Source: Paraburkholderia piptadeniae
Lineage (GTDB): Bacteria > Pseudomonadota > Gammaproteobacteria > Burkholderiales > Burkholderiaceae
Direction: 5' to 3'
NCBI RefSeq assembly: GCF_900007165.1
Contig: NZ_CYGY02000094.1
Coordinates: 1 to 41,047 of the forward strand
DNA: 41,047 nucleotides
Position 1 is the first letter of the stretch; every line of letters starts with the position of its first letter. Under the pieces are notes generated by a model. It was not told where the DNA came from. It worked only from the letters and a program-made list of their open reading frames with translations, and searched no databases. Below, piece after piece: positions 26,784-34,804 of the stretch. Position numbers and translations under genes: made by a program.

Positions 26784-27175
26784 CAACCTTTGGGTCGCGC
26801 CTTCTTGAGGAGCGCGACCGGCTCGGACTTACGCAGACCAACATTTGCGAATGGACCGATATCAATAGAAGAACCCAATCGGCATATGAAAAGGACCAGC
26901 GGTATCCGGATGCACGTTATCTCATGATCCTGCTGGAGCATGACTTCGACGTGTCATACCTGCTCACAGGAAAGCGGACTCCCCGCTACGGAGCCATCGA
27001 CATAGAACTCCTATGCAGCGTATTCACCGCGATCGAAGCGGGCCTGCAGTCGACGAACCGCGCCTTGGACGTGAACAGTAAGGCTCGGCTGTTTTCCCTC
27101 ATCTACCAAGCATCATCCGAAACTGGCTCGGTCGATCCCCTCGTTGTGCAGAAGGCTATTGACCTTCTCGCATGA
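26777..27175 (+). CDS. XRE-family regulator divergent from virB
   Basis: A 132-residue helix-turn-helix protein. The N-terminal domain (about 5-66) reads RLLEERDRLGLTQTNICEWTDINRRTQSAYEKDQRYPDARYLMI split over two helices of the Cro/C1 type, followed by DVSYLLTG, a phrase common in phage-like repressors. The C-terminal half is helical and may dimerise. The ATG at 26777 is selected because the domain begins there; the frame stays open upstream but runs through the intergenic region. It is divergently transcribed from the virB operon and is the natural candidate for its repressor. Target genes are not shown by sequence alone. Confidence 0.85.
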   Translation: MTSTFGSRLLEERDRLGLTQTNICEWTDINRRTQSAYEKDQRYPDARYLMILLEHDFDVSYLLTGKRTPRYGAIDIELLCSVFTAIEAGLQSTNRALDVNSKARLFSLIYQASSETGSVDPLVVQKAIDLLA

Positions 27176-27447
27176 ACAAACCATGCAAGGCCACCGTAAC
27201 CACAAACTCGTGCACGCCTGCCAAACGCAAATTCCACCGACCTGCGTGTTGGCAGGGTTCAGTTCGCATACGAGCACGAGATGTGACCCAAATCCACTCG
27301 GCCCATGTGGCGTCGCGTATCGCCCCCAACTGGATTAATGACACTATGGACTACGAGTGGATACCAATTCAAGGGCGTGAATTAGTATCCCTCGCAGTAC
27401 GAATGAATGTTGACGAAGGGAGTTATTTTTCAGGACGCTCAGTCTAG
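27172..27447 (+). CDS. Possible 91-aa protein coupled to the XRE gene
   Basis: An open frame whose ATG overlaps the XRE stop (ATGA) and whose 3' end overlaps the luxR-like gene on the other strand by nine bases. The protein has no recognised domain; it is basic and Cys/Arg-containing in the first half and acidic near the end. The overlap would favour translational coupling, but weak coding character leaves it doubtful. If it is not real, 27176-27438 is an empty intergenic stretch. Confidence 0.28.
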   Translation: MNKPCKATVTTNSCTPAKRKFHRPACWQGSVRIRARDVTQIHSAHVASRIAPNWINDTMDYEWIPIQGRELVSLAVRMNVDEGSYFSGRSV

Positions 27448-28485
27448 CAGGCCGTACCCACCTGCTATCTGGACAGCCTCGGTGATACGCCCTGCCCCAA
27501 GTTTTTTGTTGATACTGGGAAATACGCTCTTATAGACGGTGTGTATGGAGACGCTGAGTTGGTCCGCGATATGTTTCGCCTGTCCTCCGTCCCGAAGGGT
27601 CCGCAGGACACCTGTTTCCGACTCGGTCAATTGGAATTCACTGACTGCCTGCCGACGGACCTGCTCGGTGTACCAGTCAAGCAGCTCCGATGACAGCGCC
27701 CTGAAATGGCGCCGGTGCCCCCAGAGCAACCTCTCACCATCGATCCCACCGATGTCGTTTCCCACCTGAAGCAGGCCAATCATTCCGTGTCCATGGTGAT
27801 GGACCGGCGCGACAAGTGTGTTCGAGAATCCGTGTGCCTGCGCCTCGGCGTACAGCCAGTGGTCAGCACGATGTACGGCAACATGCGATTTCAAGGCAGG
27901 CGCGATGTTGGTGCGTGCATATGTCACGTAAGGATCGTTCATATACCAGAGCCGCGCGATATATTGCTGCATCCATGCTGGCCTGCAGCCAACCAAGTAA
28001 CGAGCCTCCACCAGATCACCGCTTGTCGGGGACACGCCATCGAAGCGCAACCACTGATACGTAAATTGGGTAGCGCCCAGACGATGTACGATTGCGCGCA
28101 CACGAGCAAGCAACTCCCCCTCTCCGACGCACCCGTTCAGACTATCTATTGCATCCCCCGGATCGATGACCTGTGGAGTTGAGCGATCGGCGTCGGCGGC
28201 TGCCGCTTCACACTTTCGTGACAGTATCGAGTAGCATGATTCCAGCCTCTGTTCGTAGAGATCAGCGGTCGCCAGTTCGAACAAGGACTCGCTTTCAGCC
28301 TCGAGCACCTGGCTGAAGGTCGCGCCGTCCTGGCGCACCAGTCGCCGAACGAGAACGCAGATCTTGTCTAACGCGAGGCAAAAATCCACGCGCTCATCAA
28401 AGACGCGATAGGAAGCCTCATGCAGGATCCTGCTGCTCGGGGCTTCAGTGAATCGAAACTCCATCGTGGTACCCGGGTTCTTCAC
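27439..28485 (-). CDS. LuxR-type regulator with AHL-binding domain and long N-terminal extension
   Basis: A 348-residue quorum-sensing-type regulator. Residues about 115-275 form the autoinducer-binding domain: W171, Y175, D184 and P185 have the spacing of the TraR pocket residues W57, Y61, D70 and P71. Residues 286-345 are a LuxR-type helix-turn-helix (LTESETGVLRTLRDGGQAKHIADQLSVSIHTVYKSV is split around the recognition helix). About 110 extra N-terminal residues are unlike classical LuxR proteins and were not recognised. No luxI-type synthase gene is in the window, so it is a LuxR solo here. Its GTG start overlaps the stop of the PdeR-like gene, indicating co-translation. An ATG seven codons later is an alternative. 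Confidence 0.82.
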   Translation of the reverse strand: MKNPGTTMEFRFTEAPSSRILHEASYRVFDERVDFCLALDKICVLVRRLVRQDGATFSQVLEAESESLFELATADLYEQRLESCYSILSRKCEAAAADADRSTPQVIDPGDAIDSLNGCVGEGELLARVRAIVHRLGATQFTYQWLRFDGVSPTSGDLVEARYLVGCRPAWMQQYIARLWYMNDPYVTYARTNIAPALKSHVAVHRADHWLYAEAQAHGFSNTLVAPVHHHGHGMIGLLQVGNDIGGIDGERLLWGHRRHFRALSSELLDWYTEQVRRQAVSEFQLTESETGVLRTLRDGGQAKHIADQLSVSIHTVYKSVFPSINKKLGAGRITEAVQIAGGYGLLD

Positions 28486-30446
28486 TGGCCCTGGTGCGCC
28501 TCTTCCCGCAAGAAGGTCCCCTGTGCATCAACGTGCCTGAACGGCTTGAACCATTCCCGCTGGTCAGGACGCTCGACTCCGTAGGCAAGAACATCGAGGC
28601 TCATCTCCCCGCATACATTGACGAGCCCTGTGATAACTGCGCGCGTCACCGGATCACCGGGCAGGCGTGCGGTTAGATCCTCAGTAATGCAAAGGCCATC
28701 GATGGGAAGAGCTCCGAGATTTGGAAAGGCAGAGTGACCGCTGATTTCTGCCAGCACACGCACCCCTGTTGATCTCAGGGCCGCGAGTTTGTCCAGGACA
28801 GACTGTGACGCTTGGTCAATGCCGTGCGGCACGACAATTCGTAACGCTCCCGGATCAAGCCGGTACTCTCTAAGGCAACTGAACGCACACCCCGCCAAGT
28901 CTCCGTCAAGTACCTGCGACAGGGGAACTGTCACCGAGACGTACTGAATGCCAAGGCCTTCATCTTTACACGCGCGAAGGCGTTTGCTTGCATCGGCAAG
29001 CTGGAACTCACCTAACTGGACACCGAACCCGGCCGATTCGGCAAGATCGATTAGGTCAGCACCGGCGATTTGTGTGCCGTCTGGCCGCGCCCATTGGGGA
29101 GATGCCCGGAGTCCTCGTGTCCTTCCGTCGCACGACAGGAAGCAGTCGAAGCACGAGCAGATTTCTCTTCTCAGAAATGCGTACTGCAGTGACTGGTAGA
29201 CCTGAAGACGCCGCGTCGCCTTGTCGGCAAGATCAGGCGTGAAGCACCGAACGACGCTGACGTCTCGGTTTTTGCCCTCAGCCTTTGCAGCGTACATCGC
29301 AAGATCTGCCTGCTTTAGCAGGTCAAACGGGGATGTCCCTTGTTGTACGTGTTCTGCAATGCCGATGCTCGCGCGCATGCGGTAGTTGCTGCTACGAAGC
29401 ACGTATGCGAGCTCGAAGTCTCTGATAATTCTGTTGGCCAGATCGCTTGCCATGTAGTGCGCAAATGCACCCTGCAACAGGATGACAAATTCATCGCCAC
29501 TGATCCGCGTCAGTTCCTGCCCCAACTCAAGGAGATGCTGAAGACGTCTGGCGACTTTCTTCAAGAGAACATCGCCGTCCTGGTGTCCGAGGGTATCGTT
29601 GACGCGCTTGAAGTTATCGAGGTCCACATAAAGAATCGCCAACTCACCGACAGTGCGTGCGTCGGCGAGTAGCCCATGCAGTTTTTCAAGCAGATAGTTT
29701 CGGTTGCCCAGTCCTGTCAAACCGTCGACATTTGCGAGCCTCGCGAGCCGCTGTTGAGCGTGGCGTTCCTCTGTGATGTCCGCGCCTGAGCACACTAGGA
29801 ATTTTTCATCTTCGCTGGTGCCCGTCCGTACAAACTTGTTGCGGAAGAGAAAGAGCCGTGGACCTTTCACGGTTTTGACGATGCGCTCGACCTGGTATGG
29901 ATCTCCGCTTTCAAAAAACGCTTCGATATTCTTGCGAGATGCTTGCGCCTCCTCATCGCTCATGAAGAGATCCCACGCGCTCTTTCCGATAACGTCCTCT
30001 TCCTTGAGCCCAGCAAGCTCTTCAGCCACACGGTTGAAACGTTGAATACGTCCATCGCGTGTAAGAACGACTACGAGCGAATTGACTTCAGAGAGAATAG
30101 TCTCTGCAAAGGAAAGCCCGCGTGCAAGGTCAATGGCGACGCTCTCGGAACTGACGCTGGGAGAACAGGTACCGGCCCACACAGCACGGTCGACCTTGCG
30201 CCCAACAAGATGAAGCCGGAGATTGTGGCCAAACAGTCGGGTATCAACGGTGACGCTGCCTGTCACACCCCCGATTGTGCGCACACGCGCAGCCTGCCCG
30301 GATGGAAGCGCGATCGTCTGGGCGGCAGGACCAGTCAGGGGACTTAGCTCCAACGCATCGCTATCCGCAGCGAGCCTCCAACGTGGACTGGAAGTTCCAA
30401 ATTGGACTCTCATCAAAGAGAGCACGTCGTCGTCAGGTTCTATCAT
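28482..30446 (-). CDS. PdeR-like PAS-GGDEF protein with degenerate EAL domain
   Basis: A 654-residue protein co-linear with E. coli PdeR (YciR/Gmr): an N-terminal region with FGTSSPRWRL (16-25) and LHLVGRKVDRAVWAG (78-92), a PAS domain (about 112-235), a GGDEF domain (about 240-405) and an EAL-like domain (about 415-654). The GGDEF signature reads SGDEF (316-320), losing the first Gly. In the EAL half the EAL motif is RAS (447-449), and the Asn, Glu, Asp-Asp and Lys positions that hold metal and c-di-GMP appear replaced, so phosphodiesterase activity is unlikely. The protein may act as a c-di-GMP or protein-binding sensor. ATG 30446 starts the conserved part; the open frame continues upstream without similarity. 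It overlaps the luxR-like gene by four bases. Confidence 0.85.
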   Translation of the reverse strand: MIEPDDDVLSLMRVQFGTSSPRWRLAADSDALELSPLTGPAAQTIALPSGQAARVRTIGGVTGSVTVDTRLFGHNLRLHLVGRKVDRAVWAGTCSPSVSSESVAIDLARGLSFAETILSEVNSLVVVLTRDGRIQRFNRVAEELAGLKEEDVIGKSAWDLFMSDEEAQASRKNIEAFFESGDPYQVERIVKTVKGPRLFLFRNKFVRTGTSEDEKFLVCSGADITEERHAQQRLARLANVDGLTGLGNRNYLLEKLHGLLADARTVGELAILYVDLDNFKRVNDTLGHQDGDVLLKKVARRLQHLLELGQELTRISGDEFVILLQGAFAHYMASDLANRIIRDFELAYVLRSSNYRMRASIGIAEHVQQGTSPFDLLKQADLAMYAAKAEGKNRDVSVVRCFTPDLADKATRRLQVYQSLQYAFLRREICSCFDCFLSCDGRTRGLRASPQWARPDGTQIAGADLIDLAESAGFGVQLGEFQLADASKRLRACKDEGLGIQYVSVTVPLSQVLDGDLAGCAFSCLREYRLDPGALRIVVPHGIDQASQSVLDKLAALRSTGVRVLAEISGHSAFPNLGALPIDGLCITEDLTARLPGDPVTRAVITGLVNVCGEMSLDVLAYGVERPDQREWFKPFRHVDAQGTFLREEAHQGQ

Positions 30447-31847
30447 CCGACGAAAACTACATTCTCTTCCCGCTATGTTGCGACGTTTGTTACGAGTTTT
30501 AACTTGGAGAAATGACCCTATTCCTTTCGGGTCAGTTATCCACAGCTTGACGTATCCGGGGAAATCGGATTGGAGATCTGCTCGTCGCGGGCTGTTTTCA
30601 TAGACCTCGCAGCGTGACCACAGTTGTTGACCAATGAGGGTTGATTTGCGCCAACTATGCTTCTGCAAATTGGCGCATACAACGCGCGTCAAGGCGATTC
30701 TTCCTTTTGGGGCGGAAAGAGAGATCTTGAATCCGACCGGCGCCTCTCGTAACGGCGGACGACCATCGGGCGATATTGCTCAGTTCCGGTAGTATCGGCA
30801 AACGAATTACGAAATACGTAACGTTTATTACACTCCCACCGCAAAGGGTGTGGCAAGGGCGCAGCAGGATAATCCACAGCGGGTTCGGGCGCGCACATGA
30901 CATCTTTGCTTGTGAAACGTTATCAAAAGGCTCAGGGGAATCGCCCTTAAAGGCCCGTATTTATTGGCTCTCGTTGAAATGTGCGAACGCAAGTGAATGT
31001 TTCACGATTGATAATCCTGACACACGCGACATCTCAGGCGTTCTCTGCTTGCAGATCTGAGCGTTCGCTGCCGTTCGTTCGAAGGAGAGTTAATGCTTTC
31101 CAGAGTCGTGGATGAATAGCCATATAGACGTCTATACGATTTGATTGGACGCTATCATCGCTCGCTCCGCATATCAAACTAAACGGCTTCCATCTTCAAC
31201 ACTAGGCCATACGCGAGTGCATCAACGGGGACAACGTCCACAGGCAACTTGCTGGTGGCGGCGTTTGTCGCAGCTGCGCGCAAACGCCAGAACTTCGCGC
31301 CGGCGCGCCGTCGCTGGACAAATTCGCCGTCCCGCACAATCCTGGCGGCTTACGGAGGGGGAATTCCTCGAAGTGTTCAGCGCCAGGTAGAGGTCAGCCG
31401 CGACGCCTGTCCGACGCCGTGATGTTGACGATCGGCTCGTCCCGGCACTGTCGCGCCTTGGCGACACGGCGCGCGTCGTATCACCGCGTCGCTGGAACAC
31501 TATCATGTCGTCGATGGCCTGAAAATCGAACAGCGTGCGCTGATGCATCTGTCGGAGCGTGGGCTTCCGGTGCTACGGCAGGACCGTGAGGCTGTCACGG
31601 GCATCGTGCCGTTGAAGGATTCCTGATTCCGGCAGACCTAAACGGATCGAGCGGCGCAAACCGCGGCCAGAGACGATGAACAACGAACCTTAGTGGTCGA
31701 CTATAGCAATCCGGACACACGGGAGAGACCGGTCGGCTGAAGCCGAGCGCCCATTTGGTGGTCCGCTGGTACTCAAGAGCCACCACGTTTCCTTCTTGCA
31801 CACGAACCGCTTGCGGTCTCGTGAGCCTGACCCAGTATCAGTCCTGT
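30447..31847. other. Stretch without a supported gene
   Basis: About 1.4 kb upstream of the PdeR-like gene. No open frame here has both a ribosome site and recognisable protein. A sequence ending near 31626 on the + strand could encode the tail of a CBS-like domain but has no beginning. Two DnaA-box-like 9-mers occur (TTATCCACA near 30536 and TAATCCACA near 30868). A promoter for the PdeR-like gene is expected close to 30446 but no clear one was identified. The rest looks like decayed DNA bordering insertion sequences. Confidence 0.5.
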
Positions 31848-32294
31848 TCAGAACCAGAGATTTCCGGTTCCTCTGAATCCGTCATTGCGGGCGTGAGCCC
31901 GCAATGACGGAGCGAATTCGGCCCGTGTGACCCAGCCCAATGCGGAATGGGGACGACCCTCGTTATAGTAGCGCCGCCACTCCTCCACCTTGCGTCGCGC
32001 ATCAGCCAGCGACAGGAACCAGTTGGCGGTCAGGCACTCCCGGCGCAGCCGGCCATTGAACGATTCAATGCGTGCATTATCAGTCGGCTTGCCCGGGCGA
32101 CTGAAGTCCAGTTCAACGCGATTCTCGTAGGCCCAACGGTCCATCGCTTTTGAGATGAACTCCGACCCGTTGTCGACCTTGATCGAACGCGGTGACCCGC
32201 GTGACGTGCAAATGCGTTGCAGTATCCGCACGTTGGCATCGCGTGCAGTCACCGCCCATCGGGCGTTGCGTCCGCGACTAATGGTACGGTCCAC
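31848..32294 (-). mobile_element. IS3-family transposase (OrfB) C-terminal fragment
   Basis: Fragment of an IS3-family OrfB transposase. The frame encodes the last part of the DDE core: KVDNGSEFISKAMDRWAYE (second Asp) and RPGKPTDNARIESFNGRLRRECL (Glu), then the usual WFLSLADARRKVEEWRRYYN and RPHSALG tail. The N-terminal half, including the WSMDF block, is missing; the frame begins just beside the IS110 remnant at 32342. A WSMDF-containing scrap on the same strand at 33567-33680 may be its other half. Inactive. Confidence 0.83.
31879..31910. repeat. Perfect 14-bp stem hairpin
   Basis: CCGTCATTGCGGGC, then a four-base GTGA loop, then the exact reverse complement. It lies within the last codons of the IS3 transposase fragment. 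A stem this long and perfect could act as a bidirectional transcription block or as a structure near the element end. There is no T-tract, so a simple intrinsic terminator is not indicated. Confidence 0.6.
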
Positions 32295-32341
32295 CCGCTT
32301 TCTTCTATCGTAGTGGGCACTACCACCCCATGGAGGCTGCC

Positions 32342-33363
32342 ATGAACTCGGTAACTTTAGGGATCGACCTCGGAAATCGCTGGTTTCACGTCGTCGGCTG
32401 CGATGGTGGCGGCCGTGTCCTGCTGCGCGAGAAGTCTAGCCGCAGTCAGATCCTGCAGTTCATGGCGCAACATCAACCATGCCTTGTCGGAATCGAAACA
32501 TGCTGCGGTTCGCAGTATCTGGCCCGCTAATTCCAGGGCTTCGGACACGAGTTCAGGCTTTTACCGGCACAGTACGTCAAGCCGTTCGTCAAGTCGCAGA
32601 AGTATGATTTCAACGACGCGCAGGCTATTGCCGAAGCTGTCAGCCTTCCCAAGATGCGGTTCGTGCCGCTCAAGACCGAGGAACAGATGGATGTTCACTG
32701 CATCGTGCCCGCGAGCGGATGCTTCAGCAGCGCCTGGCATTGGCCAACCAGATTCGCGGACTGCTACTCGATCGCGGTATCGAGATCGCACAAGGATTCC
32801 ATGCCCTGCGCACTACCTTGCCTGCGCTACTCGAGGACGACGACTCGGGCCTGACGCCCATGTTGCGTGATCTCGGACGCATGCTGCTCGATATGTGGAA
32901 CCGCACGGAAGCAACAATCGACCAGATGAACAACCGGATAACGTGCATGTCTCGCGACAGCGAACTCTGCCGGCGTCTTCAGACCATTGCGGGCATCGGG
33001 GTCCTGCTGTCAACTGCGATCGTCTCCGCTGTCGGCGACGCGTCCGCTTTCAGGCGAGCCCGGGATCTCGCGGCCTGGGTTGGACTCGTGCCACAGCACG
33101 CATACCACCGGCGGCAAGCCACGTCTGCTGGGCATCACCAAGCGCGGGAACGGTTATCTGCGACGCCTCTTCGTGCAGGGTGAACGCGCGTTGTGGGTAT
33201 GGAAAGACAAGCACCCAACGATCCGGTCCAGCGGTGGCTGCTGCAGCTCGCCGAGCGCCGGCACATACACATTGCGATCTGCGCACTGGCAAACAAGCTC
33301 GTACGCATTGCATGGGCTGTCATGCGCAGTGGTATCGAATTTCAGCACCGGTACCACATCTGA
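32342..33363 (+). pseudogene. IS110-family transposase, decayed
   Basis: Broken IS110-type DEDD transposase. It opens with MNSVTLGIDLGNRWFHVVG (first Asp of the RuvC-like core), continues with YDFNDAQAIAEA, and later has the transposase-20 region IAGIGVLLSTAIVSAVGDASAFRRARDLAAWVGLVPQ and the GKPRLLGITKRGNGYLRRL block. The frame is interrupted by a stop at 32528-32530 and frameshifts near 32700, 33105 and 33225, so no functional protein can be made. It sits opposite in strand to the IS3 fragments on both sides. Confidence 0.85.
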
Positions 33364-33566
33364 GCACCAGCGAGTGTCCCGATCGCAATTTCCCTCCGCA
33401 ACTCGCGCAGCTAAACAGCATGGCGCAAACGACCACCCGTCGCTTCCCCAAACCCGTCTGGACTTTCGGCAGTCAACATGTCGCGCAACTAATTGGGATG
33501 GGAGCGTGCAACTACATCATGCAGGCCAGATCCGGCAGCAAGCGGATCACGACAGGCCGGATAGAT

Positions 33567-33680
33567 AAACGCGAGTCGTCTACCGCCACCAGTCCGCGCT
33601 TGCGGTTTGCGGGTGGACCATAGAAAATCCATGCTCCAGACCCGTCTGCTGCCGTGGCTGCCTGACGCGCGCCGAACGGT
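33567..33680 (-). mobile_element. Possible IS3-family OrfB N-terminal scrap
   Basis: A short - strand stretch encodes SRRVWSMDFLW followed about 12 residues later by GGRRLAF, which resembles the start of the IS3 OrfB catalytic core (WSMDF....DGRRFR). Around it the frame is not conserved. If correct it is the upstream half of the IS3 transposase at 31848-32294, separated by the IS110 insertion. The match is brief and uncertain. Confidence 0.35.
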
Positions 33681-33725
33681 TGAATAGGTGACTCGTTTGG
33701 CGGCGGATCTCAGATGAGTGACTGG

Positions 33726-33744
33726 GTGTCCCCAATGGGGACAC
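33726..33744. promoter_or_regulatory. Candidate parS site 1
   Basis: Inverted repeat GTGTCCCC-AAT-GGGGACAC, with eight-base arms and a three-base centre. An identical copy begins 72 bp further on. Both lie just downstream of parB, where plasmid centromeres often sit. ParB proteins with a helix-turn-helix normally bind such GC-armed palindromes. Confidence 0.65.
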
Positions 33745-33797
33745 GGGAGATGAATGGGTGTAATGTGCCAGCGTCCTGTCCACCGCGCACACGAGAC

Positions 33798-33816
33798 GTG
33801 TCCCCAATGGGGACAC
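33798..33816. promoter_or_regulatory. Candidate parS site 2
   Basis: Second identical 19-bp inverted repeat, GTGTCCCC-AAT-GGGGACAC, ending four bases before the parB stop codon region. Exact conservation of both copies while surrounding DNA is decayed IS material supports selection on the site. The ParB-binding role is inferred from position. Confidence 0.65.
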
Positions 33817-33820
33817 ACGG

Positions 33821-34804
33821 TTATTCCGCGCCAGCGCTGCCTGCCGAAAAAAGCTGCGCGATAAGCGTCCGTATCTTTTGCTCCTTATCCGCAGACAGCA
33901 TTCCCGCTTTGATCTTCACGGTAAAGCCGACAGCGTCCTTCGTAATCGACCCTGCCTGATTCTTGCCCGAAAAAATCTTCTCAATGCTTCGATCGCTGAC
34001 CCCGCCGGAGGAGTTGTTGTCACTTTCGATAGCCTGTTTGATAGCTCTTGCTAACTTCGTTTGATCCAAGTCGCCAGCTACAACTCTCGCCCAAACCCCA
34101 CGCGCAATATCAAACGCATGTGCATCCTTGTCGCGCAGCACTGACACGACGTCTTCCGCGGCGTGTGCACCCATCAGCCGGGGCTGGATGTCCAAATCAT
34201 GAATCACGAAATCCGGCAAATCGCCAAATGCCAGGTATCGATAGAGTTCCGAGCGTGAGACTCCCATTGCTTCCGCCATGCGCTTACGGTTTGGAAATTC
34301 CTTTTCGGTCCTTCGGATAGAGCGCGAAATCTCATAGTCCGACAAATCCTCACGCGCTACATTCTCCACGAGTGCCAACATCGCCATCTCTTCGTCTGAG
34401 AGTTCGATAATGACAACCTTGATCGTCTCTTTTCCGATCATCTTGTGCGCGCGCCAGCGCCGCTCACCAGCCACAATCTGATAGCCGTGCGCCGCACGCC
34501 GCACCACAATCGGTTGAACCAGACCCGCTTCACGAATCGATTCCGCGAGTTGCGTTAATTTCACTTCATTGAACAGCTGGCGCGGTTGCCATGGATTTGG
34601 AACGATATCCGTCACCCGAACCTCTGACGCCGCACCTGCCTTTTCGAGTTCAACGATCCGTTGCTGCGCTTGCGCCAACGCGCCCGCCATGCCTGGGGCG
34701 GTACGTGGACTAGTCGGTCTGTCTTGCTGCGGTTCAAGCTTAATATCTTTTGCTGCCCGAACTTCGGCAGTCTTGTTCATCATGCGTTCGCGCATGTTAC
34801 TCAT
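33821..34804 (-). CDS. parB: ParB partition protein
   Basis: Centromere-binding CTPase of the ParABS plasmid segregation system. The 327-residue protein has the ParB N-terminal domain with PNPWQPRQLF (69-78), GERRWRAH (113-120, the CTP-binding GERRxRA box) and LVENVAREDLS (145-155). A helix-turn-helix follows (about 174-195, RMAEAMGVSRSELYRYL), and a C-terminal dimerisation region comes last. The ATG at 34804 overlaps the parA stop (ATGA); five further codons upstream are open but unneeded. Two identical inverted repeats directly downstream are its likely binding sites. Confidence 0.94.
   Translation of the reverse strand: MSNMRERMMNKTAEVRAAKDIKLEPQQDRPTSPRTAPGMAGALAQAQQRIVELEKAGAASEVRVTDIVPNPWQPRQLFNEVKLTQLAESIREAGLVQPIVVRRAAHGYQIVAGERRWRAHKMIGKETIKVVIIELSDEEMAMLALVENVAREDLSDYEISRSIRRTEKEFPNRKRMAEAMGVSRSELYRYLAFGDLPDFVIHDLDIQPRLMGAHAAEDVVSVLRDKDAHAFDIARGVWARVVAGDLDQTKLARAIKQAIESDNNSSGGVSDRSIEKIFSGKNQAGSITKDAVGFTVKIKAGMLSADKEQKIRTLIAQLFSAGSAGAE

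Noticed and set aside
30536..30876. Two DnaA-box-like 9-mers (TTATCCACA and TAATCCACA) suggesting a second origin
   Set aside because: They are isolated, with no repeats, no A+T-rich unwinding element and no initiator gene nearby. Two near matches in this much sequence can occur by chance.
31477..31626. Possible tail of a CBS-domain protein (LSERGLPVL then VTGIVPLKDS)
   Set aside because: Only about 50 codons are readable, with no start and no second conserved block; similarity is too slight to annotate.
33420..33623. + strand frame after the IS110 remnant
   Set aside because: It has no recognisable protein and probably represents mobile-element flank sequence.
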